A stretch of 64,000 nucleotides of DNA, from contig CP154957.1 of NCBI GenBank assembly GCA_039621445.1, positions 28,902,798-28,966,797 on the forward strand. Reading direction: 5' to 3'. This document shows positions 29,186 to 41,261 of this stretch, piece after piece. The translations under genes and the position numbers were made by a program. Origin of the DNA: Euglena gracilis (taxonomy: Eukaryota > Euglenida > Euglenophyceae > Euglenales). The notes beneath the pieces are model-generated. The model was not told the origin of the DNA. It searched no databases and saw only the letters and a list, made by a program, of their open reading frames with translations. Each line of letters begins with the position of its first letter. Position 1 is the first letter of the stretch.

Positions 29186-32100
29186 CTCCCGGTGGTGCAG
29201 GGACGACCCCCAACCCCCAACCCAGGGGAGGGGAGGCCGGGCGACTCCCATCTGGCTGAGGTGTCCTGTCTCCATCAAGGTCTTGCTGATGAAGAAGCTG
29301 CCTTTGAGTAAGGAACACAAATGCCCTCCTAATCCCCCCCTGCTGATTTCAAATATATAATCTAAAGCGGTAAAACCAACCAAAAAAATATGGCTTCTCC
29401 CGGTATTTTAGGGGGGAAACAAAAAACAGACACCCACTAACACTGTGCAAATGCCCCCAAGGGTTGACATTTTGAATTCCTTGCCCATTTTCATGTATTG
29501 TATTCATGTATTTTCATGTATTATTCGAATATTGACACTTTTGAGACCAATTTTTTTTCATTTTGAAGAAAAAATGCCTTCTTTTGGAGCTCGTTTGGGC
29601 TCCTCCTGTGGGAAAACAATCCAAAAAGTCGACCAAAGATTAATTGGGGAGGGGGGAACAGATCCAAAAATAGGATAAGAAAGGCACCCGCATACAGATG
29701 GTCAATATCAACAAACTACTGCAGCACAGGAAAGTCAAACCACCCTTTATTGTGATAGCATGAAAAAAAAAGTGTCAGATGACAAGCCTGCGGCAACAAA
29801 GGGGGAGGACAGGCGTGGGGGGATTTCAGCGAGTGCAAGAACGATTGTGGGGTGTGGGAGGAGCGGTGCCTCTACCCACCGCCCATCCAACCCAGGGTCA
29901 ATACCCTGTGTGGAGGGCGTAGAGGACCGGGGGCCCGCAGAAGGTCAACAGTGAGAGGGAGAGACAGATGGCCAGGATCCACTCCGCGTAGGGCGGGTGC
30001 GGCAGTCGTTCAGTGCAGTACTGCCCACCCCACACCTCCGACTTGCACCGCGTGCAGCCTCCGGTGCCGGCGGTCCCCGAGCAAATTCCCACCAGACGTT
30101 CGCTTGGTAGAATGAGCTACTGTGAAGTTCAAGAAAAACATGTGATACCTGACTATTTGTGCCACACATGCCTGATTATGGTGAAAAATACTCCTGGAAC
30201 TCATCACAGGGGGATATTGATGCCAAAAAAAAATTGGGGACAGAAATTTTGGTGGTCTTGGCCAAAGGTCCGGAAGTATTTGGCAGGATTTTGTGAAGAA
30301 TGTTTGGAAAAATTTGGCAGACTGCGTCAAAAAAAAGCAAAATAATATGTCACCACTCATTGAAAGCCTCACCACACAATTCAAACCCAAATCTGAAGCT
30401 TATCAACAAGTGATGAACAAGAAAGCGTTGCCTGTGATCTGAAAGGAAGAAAATAAATTACAGGCAACTGACAATCAAAAGCCGGAGCACGTTTCTTGAA
30501 TCAACTCCGTCGAAAAAAGCGGGAATATTCGAAAATTTGTATGGAATGATGTGGAAAAATTGGGCGGTCTCGGCCAAAACGGCACGGAAATGTCTGTGTC
30601 TGGCAAGATTTTGTTCCGCCAATTTTTTCCATTCCACTTTATTCGGCAGCCAAATCCCCCCTGTAAGTCACTTGTAAAAATGTGATACCACAGATTTATC
30701 AGGTGAAAATGTGTAATGTTTTTCTGACAAAAAAACAACACACGTAAACTATTTTCTAAGTGAGCATATGAAGGGAGTGTCTGGTCCGCGCATCACACAG
30801 GCCGTGGCGCCGGTCGCACTGCACCACCCGGTCACAGTACTGGCCATAGTGGGTGTGGTTGCAGGCAGAGCACACACCGGTGCCGTTGGGCCCATAGCAG
30901 TCCCCGCTGCCCTCCAGGCAGTGGCCGTTCTGCGTCGCGCATGCCGCGGCTTCGGTGGGGGCAGAGACGGGGACTCCGACCAGCGCTGCACAAGCAATGC
31001 AAAAAATGTCCACCCCTCCTGTACTGAGTGAGGGAAGCAAACTCAAGAACGGCATTCATTCTGACGGGAGGGATTTTTCTGAAATCCTTGGGACCAAGGA
31101 AATGAAGCCAGTATCAACCTCGGCGTCAAAGAACATTGTGTATATATAAAAAACCCGAAATGCAGCGAAAATGAGCTCTCCAGGGGTGTGGTCAGTTTGG
31201 AATTCCCTCAAGTATTAATAACTTCCGCGCTGCTGGCACCTTTTTATGGGGAAAAACAAATAAACAAACAGAGCTCATCCCCGAAAAAGAAAACATATTT
31301 CACAGACACAGAGACTTCAAAAACACAGCAGAGAAGTGTGCCAGTCTCGTTTGTATAATGAAAGGGATATATCGTTGACATATAAATGATGTTTTGGATG
31401 TTTTAGTCAGTTAACAAAGACATTGTGCTTGCTTTGGTGAAAACCTTTGGTGAAGATTTGGAGATTTGAAATTGAAAACTCCAACCAGGGAATTTTCTTA
31501 AGACCACAGATCCTCCTCTTCCACCCACCTGCCCGCCCGTCCTCCCAGGGGATGCCCCCCAACCCGTCCAATCATTAATCCCTGATCCAGATGCTGAGGT
31601 GCAAATGATTGAACAGATGCAACTTTTAGAAACCTGAGCTCATTTTTTTTGGCTGCCCTCATCTCTGGGGGCAGCCCGCCCCGTGGAAGTACGGCTTGCA
31701 CTGAGAGCAGAAGCCCGTGCCGTTGGGGCCCCAGCATGGGTTGCGGCTGTCCAAGCCAGGCCCCTGTTTGCGGAAAAGCCTTGCGGGCAGGAAGGCGGGA
31801 GAGGGGGGGTACCTGGGCTCCAGCAGCAGTCCAGGTGGCACTTTACTCATCACATCTGAAAAGGAGGTTACCCAGTTTTATAAGCGTTGCGAAAGTAGTG
31901 ACAAAGTTTATCAGTAAACTGGCAGATTAGACGTGCACAGATTTAGAAGTGCGGTGGGCTAAATTCACAAAAAAAGTCATCCCAAAACGTTAATCGTTGA
32001 ATGCCCTAGATCAGTTCTGGGGGTGGTTTTGCAGTGTTGCCACAAGTCTAAATCTTCAGAGGAGATGAAATGCGTGCAGCATTGTCGTTGGAGCACGACC

Positions 32101-35100
32101 GAATCCTTTTTGGGAAAACACTTAAAGCATAAATGACAAAGAAACACTCGAATACTTTTTAAAACTTCCTCCTCTTCCGATTGGGCGAATGACACCTCAA
32201 AAAAAAGGCCTGCTTGGGTCCTAGGCAAATAATGGTGGGGTCGAATGGCTGACACATCAATAACATCCATCATCTTAGGCGGCCTGTCTCGCACTTAGCT
32301 TTGAAAGCGACTGTAAATTTGCGCCGACGCGCAATGTCAAGAAAAAGTTCTGTTTTCGAACGCCGAGGCCTGAGACTCGGGACAGCCCGCATTAGTGTCT
32401 CCCTGCACCCCCTGGGCCTGGGGACGAAACCAACGACCTGGAACTCCACAGTCTAAGGGCACAGCGCTCCCGGGGCACAGCATGCATGAACACAAAGCGC
32501 CGGGTGATGAAACGAGGGGACTGCGCAATTGCACTTTGGCACAGCGTTTTTTTTTTCATTACAAAAATAAAACACATTGCGCTTTGGCTCAACTTTTTTA
32601 ATTTTTTGCAATTCAACTTGTGGGTAACCATTGCCGACTTGCACAACAATAACAGCATATGTGTCAGCATGTGTTTCCATTGCGCCACAGCGCAATGGGC
32701 AGGCTCATGAAGAATGGAAATTTAAGAGTTATATTGCGCCAAAGCGCAATAGAAATACAATTTTTAAAATTGTAAAGCAGCGTGGGTGTTGCGCTGTGAA
32801 GCAACAATTATCGATTTTTAATTTCCTATTTTTCTCACTGCAGGTGGAGAGAGCAGTCCTGGGATCATCTCATCACCAGAGCGGACAGGGCTAAGGTGGA
32901 GCTTAGGCGGCCGGATTCGCACTTAAGGGTTTTTTCCTTTGAAATGGGCGCATTTGCGCAAATGCGCAAATTTTACGAAATTTCTGGATCCCTGTACCCT
33001 GGCACACGGAAGACAGCTTATGAACTGTTACACCCCACTGTTGAGGGGATGTAACTCCCGGTAGTTTGGTACCCGCCCCCCCCCCCCCGGGCAATTGTCG
33101 CATGACAAATTGGGCAGCACGGAGGGGTGTGACAATTTCCCGGGGTGACAATTTGGCCGGCACAGAGGGGGGTGACAATTTCCCGGGGGCGTCAATTGCC
33201 CGGGGGCGTCAATTGCCCACCCAGGTAGGCCACATTAAATCCAAATGACCAAAAACACCATCTGAAACACCAGTGAACATGCAAAAATGCAGCTTGGTTG
33301 TGATATTGTGCAGAGCATTTGGTATGTGACATTTCTCAGCACGTTGTACCGAAATAGAGGATCAGTCGAGTCGTGTCGGTGAAAAGAAAGTTCACAAACA
33401 TCTTCTGTGGGGGGGGGGGTGACAAATTGGGCAGCACGGAGGGGGGTGACAATTTCCCGGGGTGACAAATTGGCCGGCACAGCCAGGGGTGACAATTGCC
33501 CGGGGGCGTCAATTGCCCGGGGGCGTTAATTGCCCGGGGGCGTCAATTGCCCGGGGGGGGGGGGGGGGCGGGTATGCAAGTTGTTTACCGAGTGACGTAA
33601 AGAGGGCGGAGGATGAGACTGGTGCTCTTGTATGTCAAACAGGCGAGAAGCACGCACCGGCTGTTACGACAAATGGTACTGGTGCTGGAAAACACAAAAA
33701 TTGGGCCTGTTCCCTGGGTCCCAACATGGGCAAATGATGCACACGCCACTGCGGAGGGTCTCCACGGAACCAGAGGGTCAAAAGGGTGGGTTTCACCAAC
33801 GGGTTTCAAAAAGATCGGAAATTTGCGCCAAAGCGCAAGCAAAACATTAAGTGCGAGTGTGGCCGCCTAAGATCATCAAAATGTATGAGGTAGACTACCC
33901 ACCATGAATGACATTTTAAACCATAGTGGCACAAAAGACACTGCAAAACACACCCTCCAAATTTAAGCAGTTTTTGGGGCCAAACTGACCCAAGAATTCA
34001 ACCAACTCCTCGACATACATAAAATTCAAATTCGAACAAACTAGTCAATACCAGTCAGATTATCGGATGATAAATGACGATTGTTGTGCCATTTCCGACA
34101 GATATTGTTTGCAATCATGGATGAAAAGCACAAATAAATTTCTTTGTTCATTATTTGATCCAATTTTAAGCAACCCTTGCAAGGTGGCACACACAAGAAA
34201 CTTCTCAAAATGATATTTCAAGGATCCCGGGGTGGGGGCAGCAGCCAGGCAGGGGAGCTGCAGGCTGGGAAAATGCTGGCTGGCTGCTCCAGGGGGGGGG
34301 GGAGCGGGTCGGGATCCCTCTGGTTGAAATTTTTGTCTTCCAGCCAGCATCCTTGAAGGTGATTAAGGTATCCAAATTTTACGGAAGCGTTTTTTGGGGG
34401 GGGAGTGTGCATTGGTTGAGACCAAAATGAAGCAACGAGTCACTGAAATGACAATTCAGAGTATCCTACAATCTGGAATCCACTGCAAGCGCAGGGTCCT
34501 AAAACAAGCAATCCTCATACCATGCACACCCGCATTCCATTTATGGGTTCATACATCCCCCCATCAACTTGGTGGGTTTCCTGCATCTGTGCTTTCCAAT
34601 TTCAGACACAGTCAGCAGCCAGGCAAATCAAGGGAAGTAATATTGCCCATTCAACCCCAGCCACCGCGGGACTTGTCGCACAGCACAGGTTGGCTACAGT
34701 TAACATTGCTGTGCTCCGTGTCGCAGGAGTCACACAGGCCGTTGCCATTCGGCCACAGGCAGGTGTGGCTGAAAGTGGCGCAAAAAAATCGACGTTCTCC
34801 ACAGCTCCAGGCGTTCGTTCGGGACCCAGGTCAACTGGCTGGAGATTTTTGCCAGCTGCGGCCAAAAAAACGACCAGGGGTCCCAGGGTCCTCCCAACAA
34901 GGGGTCCTCCCAACGGGGGAATAAAACAAGTCTCATCTGGTGCTTCACGCCGATGGGGAAATGTGGTATATTACAGTGTTTCATTTGCTGACTTTTTCCC
35001 AGACTGCCAAAAACGGGCATTTTGGCAGCTGTCACAGCCGCACCAGCCTGCCCAGGCCATAACAAGAGCCCTCCAAGCATGTCCCTGTTGGCTGACAGGA

Positions 35101-38100
35101 GACGGGGTTGCTGCAATCACGACCGTAGAAGCCCGGGTGGCACGCGGAGCACCGCCCCAGGCCCAACCGGCCGCAGCACAAGGGGTACTCGCACACCCCG
35201 TGCTCTGTGTGGCACCGTACCTCCCACATGCTCCTGATTAAATTCCCACCCCCATCTCTTCTGGCAGCATCCAATGATCCAAAAAAAAGAGCTGTTGGCC
35301 GACACCCAGCCACAGGAAGCATCGGGCAACGTTCTGGGCAACAGAAGGAGCCTGGCCGGGAGGCGGCATCGCCAACCGTGGTGTCGCCGGTCGCAGTCGT
35401 CGCAGACGGTGCCATTCCAGTAGCCGAGGTCGTCGTCCTGGTGGCAGCGGCACACCCCTGGGGCGGTCAGCGGGTACGTGAAGTCGCAGTAGCCATGGCC
35501 CCCACACTGTGTGCCGTCCTCGGTGGTGGGGCACATGGTCCAGGTGGGTTGGCTGGCTGCGGGCCATCCGTGGGTAGCAGGCAGGGAGGTTCGGCCAGCT
35601 TGCACACGAGTGCGAGGGTAACCCATCTGTCTCGTGGTGGAAACTCGTGATGTGTTGTTAGAAACAGCAACGCACCCTAAGAAGGGGAAGTTCCTGGAAT
35701 GGCATTGTCTGCACGGTGTCAAACAAAGATGCAATTTTCCACCCAAGTCGGAAATAGACTTTTCGGACTTCAGTGAAGTTGAGACCCCTGGAGTAACCCT
35801 ACCATACTGGGATCCTTCATAGCACCCACCTTGCGAATGAACAGGAGCAAATTGGTTGCCTCCCCCTGCCTTGATAAAGACCTTTTGTTTGTGAGCAAAG
35901 ATCTTTTTGTCTCCTCTGAAATGCATACCTGACATTCATATATGTAATCTGTAATCTGCGCAACGGAAACCTTTCAGCTGCCATAAACTGTGAAGGTGTG
36001 TCCCGTATGCCCTGCCAAGTGAGAAAGTGGGAGAACCAATTACCTCTAGAGAGATTACAGTTTTTATTCTTTTGTAAGGCCCCACGAAAAAAGTGCAGGG
36101 CCTAGCGAAAAAAGTGAAGGGCCTAGCGAAAAAAGTGCAGGGCCTAGCGATAAAAGTACAGGGCCCAGCGATAAAAGTACAGGGCCAGCGATAAAAGTAC
36201 AGGGCCCAGCGTTAAAAGTACAGGGCTTAGCGTTACAAGTGCAGAGCCTAGCGTTAAAAGTGCAGGGCCCAGCGTTAAAAGTGCAGGGCCCGGCGTTAAA
36301 ATTACAGGGCCCATTCACAAAGAGTTCAGGGCCCAAGTGGGATTTTTTTTGGATTTTTTTGCGCCTTGTGTGGCATTCGCCTTTCAACTCAGAAATGGAC
36401 ATGGGTATTTGCGGATGTGGGTTGCTTGCAACTGAGGCTATTGCCGTTTCATATTGCGGATTGTAATGCACACCTCTGCGTGAGGAGTGTTATTTCTGAA
36501 CTTGAAGAGCAGAGGGCAAGGGCACAAGACATGGAAAATGCGGAGCAGCTGTGGGGATGTGAACAAGCATGCTTTCAATTGAGCCGAGGGCACCACAGAA
36601 TGATCTGGAGTATTGCAGACTCTGACAGCAAACCACATGATACGCCCTCAAAGAAATGGAAGTTGGTGAAGCTCCCAAAAAAATGGCCCACATTTGCAAA
36701 CACACGGCTTATTCCAAAAACGAGTGGATGATTTTCAACATGGATATGAAGGTGTCACCAACAGCACCCATTTCAGGCAGGAGTGAGGAACGCTTTCCGT
36801 ATTTATTTTTGCACCCCCCCCCCGGTGCAATGCCCTGTGGCGTTACATCTTGTGATTGTGAGATTTGCGCAGACCCCACAAAAAAAATACGGAAAGCGTT
36901 CCTCACTCCTGCCTGAAATGGGTGCTGTTGGTGACACCTTCATATCCATGTTGAAAATCATCCACTCGTTTTTGGAATAAGCCGTGTGTTTGCAAATGTG
37001 GGCCATTTTTTTGGGAGCTTCACCAAATTCCATTTCTTTGAGGGCGTATCATGTGGTTTGCTGTCAGAGTCTGCAATACTCCAGATCATTCTGTGGTGCC
37101 CTCGGCTCAACTGAAAGCATTCTTGTTCACATCCCCACAGCTGCTCCGCATTTTCCATGTCTTGTGCCCTTGCCCTCTGCTCTTCAAGTTCAGAAATAAC
37201 ACTCCTCACGCAGAGGTGTGCATTACAATCCGCAATATGAAACGGCAATAGCCTCAGTTGCAAGCAACCCACATCCGCAAATACCCATCATTTCTGAGTT
37301 GAAAGGTGAATGCCACACAAGGCGCAAAAAAATCCAAAAAAAATTCCCACTTGGGCCCTGAACTCTTTGTGAATGGGCCCTGTACTTTTAACGCCGGGCC
37401 CTGCACTTTTAACGCTGGGCCCTGCACTTTTAACGCTGGGCCCTGCACTTGTACTTTTAACGCTGGGCCCTGTACTTTTAACGCTGGGCCCTGTACTTTT
37501 ATCGCTGGCCCTGTACTTTTATCGCTAGGCTCTTCACTTTTTTCGCTAGGCCCTGCACTTTTTTGTTGGGCCTTACAAAAGAATAAATACTGTAACAAGT
37601 GGAACACTTGAAAACGTATATATCTCAAACAAAAACTGGAGAATGCATCGACCCGACTCCACTGGTGACTGGAAGTCAGGCCCGGGCAACGGTGAGGGAA
37701 AGGATGATGGAGGCGGACACATTCCATTGCGCCAGCGATGCCCCCCTCCGTGCAAGCCCAACGTGGTTGGCACGTTGGCTGGCGGCAAGGGAAGCAGGCA
37801 GGCCCAAAGGCATGCGCAACGGGGTGGGCAGGGCAGTCGTTGGTGCTTTTGGCCTTCAGCCACCACTGGGAGTCGCCCTTCCACCACGAAGACTTGTACA
37901 TTGTGGCGTTCTGCCCGACCTTGAGCGTCCAGTAGAATGCGGGGTACGAATCAGCAAAAGGGGCACTGCTTGATTGGGAGCACGTCATTCCAAAGGTTCC
38001 AAGCCATTTTTTTTTTGACAGGAAATGTTATAGACCCCACAAAATTACCATAATAAGGGGGATTGTGGAACTCGTCAGAAACTATGCCACAAAAAAAAAT

Positions 38101-38938
38101 CGACGTGAAATCAGAAGGATGATAATAGCAATTAGCAGCAGCTGCTTTCTCTTTGGCTAATGGTTGGTTCTGAACAGCATGCGGGACACCGCAGGAAAGA
38201 ACAGAGGAGCATGCACCGAAAGAAAAGAAAAGATGCAACTACGAAGGTGAGCTGTGGTCCACCAGCAGCTCGCCCTCTTCTGTTCTTTTTTACCCGTATT
38301 GCTTTTGTTTTTTATATGTCACAGAAAACGATGCCCCTGCAGGAGCAGAAGAGGCTGACTGGATTTCACTGGTTTCTGAGCCTTTAGTTCCTTGGAAGAG
38401 GAAAGTGACCCCCCGGATTGATAATCGACGGTGTGTGTCGATGGTGTGCATTGTGCTCAACGCAGGCCCCAACCCCAAAGCTGCAGCCCCAATGTGCATG
38501 GAGACTGTCATATGATAAGTTTATTCATCAAAAAGCAAACAAGCAATTTCGCTCTGCGGTTAGGTGGGCTGCTGGCATTGCTTGGTGGCTATTTTGGGAT
38601 GCCTCTGAGAAAATGCTGCAACAACCCACAAATGTGGAAAATTGAATTTGAATTCAAAGCTGCAAAGGCAACCCCCTGCCAATATTTAGAGTCACCTCCA
38701 GCCCCGTCACGTTGCAGTCGCGGCTTTGGGTCCGCAGCCCGAGGCAGCTAATCTCCAGCTGGGCGCTGGTGTTCTTCTTCAGGAAGTGCCACTCCACGGG
38801 CTGCGCGCTGGACAGCTGGCCGACCCAGCCGACCCCATCCAGGCAGATCTGGCCGGCGTCGCCCGGGCCATTGGCGGTCCGGACCAGGGGGCAGGCGTGC
38901 CACAGCAGCAGCAGCAGCCCCAGCCATGGGCCGGGCAT
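29048..38938 (-). CDS. Type I membrane protein with signal peptide, EGF-like modules, TM helix and short tail
   Basis: Exon 1 starts MPGPWLGLLLLLWHACPLV, a signal peptide, followed by a beta-rich ectodomain with potential N-glycosylation sites. Exons at 35.56-34.67, 31.76-31.66 and 30.99-29.91 kb carry cysteine modules of the form C..PV.C....G.C...CYGPNGTGVCSAC....YG..C, that is EGF or laminin-EGF-like repeats. Exon 30,102-29,905 has a final module and the helix EWILAICLSLSLLTF. Two exons encode about 60 cytoplasmic residues to TGA at 29,048. Several joins need GC donors. At least one small exon is missing around 31.8-34.6 kb, and the join from exon 1 is unresolved. The likely role is a cell-surface receptor or adhesion protein. 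The ligand is unknown and I do not recognise the ortholog. Confidence 0.65.
29246..29297 (-). CDS. Cytoplasmic tail exon
   Basis: AGGCAG|C (phase 2) to ATGGGA|GTCGCC (phase 0). Reads FFISKTLMETGHLSQMG. The frame is chosen by strong G/C at third positions. Confidence 0.55.
29905..30102 (-). CDS. Last EGF-like module and transmembrane helix exon
   Basis: ACCAAG|C (phase 2) to ACAGG|GTATTG (phase 2). Contains ICSGTAGTGGCTRCKSEVWG, GQYC, then the hydrophobic helix EWILAICLSLSLLTFCGPPV. The helix following the cysteine modules fixes type I topology. Confidence 0.7.
30799..30985 (-). CDS. EGF-like module exon
   Basis: TGTGCAG|CG to GGCCT|GTGTGA (phase 2). Contains ACATQNGHCLEGSGDCYGPN then GTGVCSACNHTHYGQYCDR, the clearest EGF-like module in the gene. 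Confidence 0.7.
31664..31763 (-). CDS. EGF-like module exon
   Basis: Contains NPCWGPNGTGFCSQCKPYFH and GAGCPQ, the same CWGPNGTG..C..C signature. The 5' splice site appears to be GA (CCCAGA|GATGAG). The entry phase does not match the exon at 34,665, so a small exon is missing. Confidence 0.55.
32405..32475 (-). repeat. tRNA-like B-box sequence
   Basis: On the minus strand GCGCTGTGCCCTTAGACTG and GGTTTCGTCCCC have the spacing of polymerase III internal promoter boxes. No complete cloverleaf. Confidence 0.25.
32893..33876. mobile_element. TIR element with CTTAGGCGGCC ends
   Basis: CTTAGGCGGCCGGATTCGCA (left) and the inverted form with TTAAGTGCGAG..GGCCGCCTAAG (right) bound 980 bp containing the CAATTGCCC repeats. 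Further single ends occur at 32,275 and 54,680. No exact target duplication can be read. Confidence 0.55.
33060..33560. repeat. Duplicated GACAATTGCCCGGGGGCGT block
   Basis: Segments 33,085-33,230 and 33,415-33,560 are direct copies made of GACAAATTGGGCAGCACGG, GACAATTTCCCGGGG and repeated GGGGGCGTCAATTGCCC. It lies in an intron of the EGF gene. Confidence 0.75.
34665..34768 (-). CDS. EGF-like module exon
   Basis: TTTCAG|C (phase 2, matching the previous exon) to CGCG|GTGGCT (phase 1). Contains CLWPNGNGLCDSCDTEHSNV and NCSQPVLCDKS. Confidence 0.65.
35048..35220 (-). CDS. EGF-like module exon
   Basis: GGGAG|GTA (phase 0) to GGGCAG|GCTGGT (GC donor, phase 2). Contains CHTEHGVCEYPLCC, CSACHPGFYGRDCSNPVSCQ and GTCLEGSCYG. 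Confidence 0.65.
35357..35556 (-). CDS. EGF-like module exon
   Basis: Contains CPTTEDGTQCGGHGYCDF and APGVCRCHQDDDLGYWNGTV then CDDCDRRHHGWRCRLP. Ends CTCCCG|GCCAGG. Joining to the next exon gives WRCRLPVRC, matching the C..PV.C spacing of the other modules, so the GC donor is supported by protein periodicity. Confidence 0.65.
36055..37596. repeat. 1.5-kb near-perfect palindrome in an intron of the EGF gene
   Basis: Left arm 36,055 to about 36,811 and right arm about 36,878 to 37,596 are inverted copies with only scattered differences. The spacer of about 65 bp contains a C10 run. The outer parts are a 21-bp minisatellite (GGGCCTAGCGAAAAAAGTGCA and variants). No protein-coding content. In the pre-mRNA it would fold into a very long hairpin. 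Confidence 0.9.
37830..37965 (-). CDS. Probable EGF-protein ectodomain exon
   Basis: The GC3-rich open frame SYPAFYWTLKVGQNATMYKS and SWWKGDSQWWLKAKSTNDC follows AG acceptors near 37,965. Its entry phase does not match exon 1, so an intermediate exon is likely. The 3' end is approximate. Confidence 0.45.
38696..38938 (-). CDS. EGF-protein exon 1: signal peptide and ectodomain start
   Basis: ATG at 38,938, 81 codons, donor CTGGAG|GTGACT in phase 0. After the hydrophobic signal (GLLLLLWHACPL) it reads ICLDGVGWVGQL and LEISCLGLRTQSRDCNVTGL. An upstream in-frame extension lacks signal character, so this ATG is chosen. Confidence 0.65.
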
Positions 38939-41132
38939 CTGTCCCTGTGGCAGTAATGTGGCGGCGATTCGGCTGTTCCTGCCACATGACGGCGAGGAGG
39001 AAAACCGTAAATGGATTCCCCTCACGATCTGCTGAAGGCAGGGGGGGGGGGCATTTTAAGAAGGGCAACACCTGCTGTCTTTCCTGCTTCTTTTATAACC
39101 CCTCAGTAAGGTACCCGGGGGGGTACTTTATGCAGGCATCCGAAGTCGGGGGCTGGGGTATACTATTTCATTTTTTCATGGGGGCATATTATTTGGTCAT
39201 ATGTTTCAAACTCAGAAATACCCTCATGAAATACACACTGTTTATGTTTTGCCAATTTTGCCACTTTATTTTAGGTTGGTACTGCCTCAAATATGTGGTA
39301 TCAGTCATTTTGCCAAAATATGCTGTCATGGGACGGAAAATTGAGGCTTTTCTGCCTTTGCTGTTTTCCCTCTCTGAGGTACAGCAGGGAGGATATATTT
39401 TTGGGCAGCCGAAATCCTGGGCCAGGGGGGGGGGTACATAATTTGGCGGGGGTTGTTTGACGCATGGTTCCGTCTGGATAAGGGGGGGTTCCTTGACACA
39501 TGGTTCCCTCAGGAAACCGTTTCTTAACCTTTCTCGGGGGGGAGAAGCTAACCCCCAAATCTGGGGGGGGGGGGATATTTTGCAAGGCATACACATACAC
39601 ATGAGAATATTTCAAAACACATTTGCAAACAGGCAACAGAATCCAATACCTCAGAAACCTCAAGTCAATCATTTTGATCTCAAGGTTCATTCTTGGCTCA
39701 ACAACTCCAGCTTCGAATGTGCCTAATGTGTTCAGAAGACCCATCCGTAACGCAGGCCCTGTTTGATCAAGGTTGCAAAAGAGAACTAAGGCAACTGTGG
39801 AACTAAGGCATATTTGAGGTGAAACAGCAACAGTCAACGGCCAAGGGTGGCTTTCCTGTTTCAGATTTCCCAGAGTTCGTCCGCAATGAAATGCATCAAG
39901 CCCCCCCAAAAAATCAAAAAAATCGTCAAAAGCTGACTTGGGCGAACTCTCTGGGCGGTCTCAATCATTCAAATGCCCATCAGACTCTTTCCCACAGAAG
40001 CCCTCTCTCTCCCTACCACTGTCACCAAATAATATGCATTGCATGCAGAAAGCCCCCCAATCTCAGAATTTGCAAAAGCAGGTCAAGAGGAAGCATTTAA
40101 AGTTGAAGCTGCTTCAAAAAGGAACAGCGATTCGGAGGGCAGAGCGGGAAGGGGAGTGCCTTGAAATGCACCATCGTTATTAGGCCAGTCCTTTTTTACC
40201 TTTTTTACTTTTTTGGTAATGGAGCCAAATCAGGGCCTTGCTTAGGAAAATTTCACCCCACCCCTGGTGAGGGGTCGGGGTGTGGGGTCCAGACAGCCAG
40301 CAGCCTTTTTCCGGCCCCCCCATCGACGGGTTTCTCATTTATTTTGCAGCCGCCCGAAGAGCGGCTGGACAGTAACAGGTATTTGGCTTTTGAGGGTGCA
40401 AAAATGGGCGAAAGATGGGCAAATAGGTCGGATTTGGGCTGGGCTTGGAAGGACCAAGACTGATTGGAAACGCAGAAAGATGGTGCACTGAGTGGTGAAT
40501 AAATGTCAGCGTTGAGAGAAACGCTACATCTGCCGATGAAGACAGAAATGTGCTTCTGATGATACATATATTCACAATAAAAGGTGCAGATAAATGCATA
40601 TCCTCCCTCTTCCTTACACCTGTGCAACAGATGTAGAATTGAGGCTTTCAACCCCTGATCAGATTCATAATTAATTGGGTCCCTTTTTTATCTGTGTCCC
40701 CATTCTGCGACTTGCTGAAAGATGGCTTGAAAGAGTGGGGAGGGAAAAAAATAGGAAATTTGTTCAAAGCAGCAAAGGGGGAAAATACAGATGCTGTACG
40801 GATGCTGTACGGAATGGTCCTGTGGGAGGTGGTGAACCACTCCCGGGTTGGTGGTGTGGACCCCTCCCTGGTGGGCCCCCCCATGTGCAGCCTTGCCCTG
40901 GGTCACCAAATAAATCAATGGCACAACCCAGGTCTTTTTTGTGGACGTACAAACTTGCTCCTGGGTTATGACCAAAACCCAACAGTTTTTTTGCATTTGT
41001 GTGTTGCCACGGCCTTCAGAAATGCTGTGCAGCATCTCCATGTCCCAGAGGCTGCTTCAAAACAATAAAAAAAAACCTGGTCAGGAGGGACTGTTCAATG
41101 AATTTCTGAAGCGGTGAAGACCAAATATTCTA

Positions 41133-41261
41133 ATGAAGGTCACACTGCTGGGTGGCAGCGCCACAGCCCTCGAGGGCATTGAGCGCTGGGTCATGAACCT
41201 GGTCCTCGCGTGCACATACACATCGCCTGATTTGGCGGCCGTCGGGTCTGATGGAGGTTAG
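41133..41261 (+). CDS. Small open reading frame, doubtful
   Basis: ATG to TAG, 42 codons (MKVTLLGGSATALEGIERWV...). It has reasonable codon bias and a GTTAGT site at its end, so it could be an exon. The opposite strand is also open here. I do not recognise it. Confidence 0.2.
   Translation: MKVTLLGGSATALEGIERWVMNLVLACTYTSPDLAAVGSDGG

Noticed and set aside
37254-37988. 244-codon minus frame as one exon
   Set aside because: Its downstream half is the palindrome's minisatellite (VQGPALK repeats). Only the upstream 136 bp or so has coding character.
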